Below are positions 11,831-12,729 of a DNA stretch of 12,729 bases, piece after piece. Each line of letters starts with the position of its first letter. Within the stretch, counting starts at the first letter, position 1. The translations under genes and the position numbers were made by a program. The DNA is from CAXRBC01 sp041158045. Its GTDB lineage: Bacteria; Actinomycetota; Acidimicrobiia; Acidimicrobiales; Ilumatobacteraceae. The DNA is taken from assembly GCA_041158045.1 (NCBI GenBank), contig JBEBCD010000076.1, forward strand, positions 1 through 12,729. Direction: 5' to 3'. The notes under the pieces are model-generated. The model worked only from the letters and a program-made list of their open reading frames with translations. It was not told the DNA's origin and did no database searches.

Positions 11831-11904
11831 TGGAGGCGACGCCGGGAATCGAACCCGGTTAAGGGGCTTTGCAGGCCCGTGCCTAGCCAGTCGGCCACGT
11901 CGCC
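11831..11904 (-). tRNA. tRNA-Cys (anticodon GCA), CCA encoded
   Basis: The minus strand folds as a full cloverleaf. The acceptor arms GGCGACG/CGTCGCC pair over 7 bases, the D arm is GCC...GGC, and the anticodon loop is CTGCAAA with anticodon GCA. The T arm is CCGGG-TTCGAAT-CCCGG. Discriminator U73, required for Cys identity, is followed by an encoded CCA. The anticodon stem closes with four strong pairs, but positions 27 and 43 appear to be C and C, an unpaired end. A TAGCGT box lies 15 bases upstream and overlaps the stop codon of the DUF3048 gene; a hairpin lies 5 bases downstream. Confidence 0.96.
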
Positions 11905-11919
11905 GGACGTGCGCCGCTC

Positions 11920-11925
11920 ACGCTA
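11920..11925 (-). promoter_or_regulatory. Putative -10 box TAGCGT for tRNA-Cys
   Basis: TAGCGT on the minus strand fits TAnnnT and stands 15 bases before the mature tRNA 5' end, which would give a precursor with a leader of about 8 bases. Its TAG (11925-11923) is also the stop codon of the DUF3048 gene. Confidence 0.4.
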
Positions 11926-12729
11926 CCCGACGCTGTACGCCTTCTTCGCGTCCTTGTTGACGAGCACGACGAACACCTGGCCGACGTCGAAGGGCATCGG
12001 CGCGCCGGTCGCGCCGACGAACGTGGTGCCGCGCTCGGGTGCGGGCCGCGACCACGTCGCCTCGTACGACTGCCCGTTGCGCAGCACGATCGCGCGCCCC
12101 GTGCCCACGGTCTTGACGAGCGGCGTCTTGCCGCCGAACCGGTCGCCGTACTTCGTGACCCTCTGCTCGACGAACTGCAGCACGACCGTGCGCGGCGTGA
12201 GGAGCCCGCGCGTCTGGGCGTCGCGGTGGGTCGAGCCGTCGAACGCGATCGTCCATCCCGTCGCACCCCACGTCCCGCTCACGCGCGCCGACGGCCAGGA
12301 CGCCTGCCACTTGGCGACCTTGGTGCCGCCCGCGGGTGCCGCGGCGTCGAAGGTGAAGCCGACGTCCTTCACCGCGCCGACCTTCGTCTCCTTGTCCATC
12401 ATCGTCGCGAGGCGCACCAGCTGGTTGTGCGGCGCCGGCTTGGACAGGTTGCGGTAGTAGAACGACGAGCGCTCGCTCGGCGAGAGCGACACCGCGTTGG
12501 ACTTGCGCACCGCCTTGAGCAGCACGTCGTTGGCGCCGCTGTACGCGAGGCCGGGCGAGTCGAACTGCTCGAGGATCTCGAGGTCGGAGATGCGCGCGCT
12601 GCGCGTCGGCCCCGCGACGGACGGGAACCGCGTGTTGAACATCGCGGCGATGCGCGTGAGGCCCCACTCGACCTCCTCGACGTAGACGAGGTCGGCCTGG
12701 TTGAGCCCGTAGTGCGGGCGGTCGGGGCG
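11923..12729 (-). CDS. DUF3048 (YerB-like) protein, N-terminus cut by window edge
   Basis: The frame is open from the right edge to the TAG at 11923, giving the last 268 residues. The visible N-terminal part reads PHYGLNQADLVYVEEVEWGLTR, followed by PTRSARISDLEIL and LAYSG, the typical opening of DUF3048. Members such as YerB are usually lipoproteins or secreted proteins of about 350 residues, so roughly 80-100 residues with a signal sequence probably lie outside. The C-terminal half (about 120-268) contains GTGRAIVLRNGQSYEATWSRP and FDVGQVFVVLVN, matching the second domain. The biochemical function is not known. An ATG at 12642 exists inside the domain but would remove conserved sequence, so it is not the start. 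Confidence 0.88.
   Translation of the reverse strand, partial: RPDRPHYGLNQADLVYVEEVEWGLTRIAAMFNTRFPSVAGPTRSARISDLEILEQFDSPGLAYSGANDVLLKAVRKSNAVSLSPSERSSFYYRNLSKPAPHNQLVRLATMMDKETKVGAVKDVGFTFDAAAPAGGTKVAKWQASWPSARVSGTWGATGWTIAFDGSTHRDAQTRGLLTPRTVVLQFVEQRVTKYGDRFGGKTPLVKTVGTGRAIVLRNGQSYEATWSRPAPERGTTFVGATGAPMPFDVGQVFVVLVNKDAKKAYSVG

Noticed and set aside
11831..11904. tRNA-Cys as an integration (att) site of a mobile element
   Set aside because: No integrase and no repeated copy of the tRNA 3' end is present in the window.

Overview
The window looks like chromosomal DNA from a very GC-rich actinobacterium, most likely of class Acidimicrobiia. The support is very high GC, Thr/Pro/Ala linkers behind signal peptides, small Cys/Gly/Lys modules on exported proteins (a C-terminal one ending near position 908 and an N-terminal one in the Rieske protein), frequent GTG starts, and TAnnnT boxes 5-8 bases before start codons, the actinobacterial pattern of leaderless transcription. 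The class is inferred; the motifs are read directly. No integrase, transposase, CRISPR array, phage gene or toxin-antitoxin pair is visible. Coding density is very high and no gap exceeds 80 bases.

Layout. Bases 1-203 (+) carry the tail of a membrane fatty-acid desaturase. It converges on a minus-strand block: a small secreted Thr-linker protein (233-868), a secreted beta-propeller-like protein (908-1945), a class I glutamine amidotransferase (1956-2621) and a 661-residue BNR/Asp-box protein (2618-4603). The last two overlap start-on-stop. A lipoprotein esterase of the polyhydroxybutyrate-depolymerase/feruloyl-esterase type (4656-5540, +) diverges from this block and converges on a GH13 alpha-glucosidase (5537-7186, -), with both stop codons inside one CTAG.

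From 11454 down to 5537 the minus strand is nearly continuous: beta-hydroxyacid dehydrogenase, Fe(II)/2-oxoglutarate oxygenase, YceI-family protein, Tat-exported Rieske protein, short-chain dehydrogenase, two tiny membrane proteins, and the GH13 enzyme. Promoter-like boxes before YceI, before the Rieske gene and before the first tiny membrane gene suggest several transcription units. A two-helix membrane protein (11507-11764, +) diverges from the dehydrogenase. tRNA-Cys(GCA) (11831-11904, -) lies downstream of a DUF3048/YerB-like gene that runs off the right edge.

How the genes work together. Most are metabolic or envelope genes with no single obvious pathway. The dehydrogenase and oxygenase are 10 bases apart with the oxygenase ribosome binding site touching the upstream stop, so they probably act on related small molecules. 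The glutamine amidotransferase and BNR protein are translationally coupled but have no known joint role. I see no convincing new defence or mobile system. The best leads are the repeated leaderless-promoter architecture, with two TAG stop codons doubling as -10 elements, the oxygenase/dehydrogenase pair, and the BNR-amidotransferase pair.
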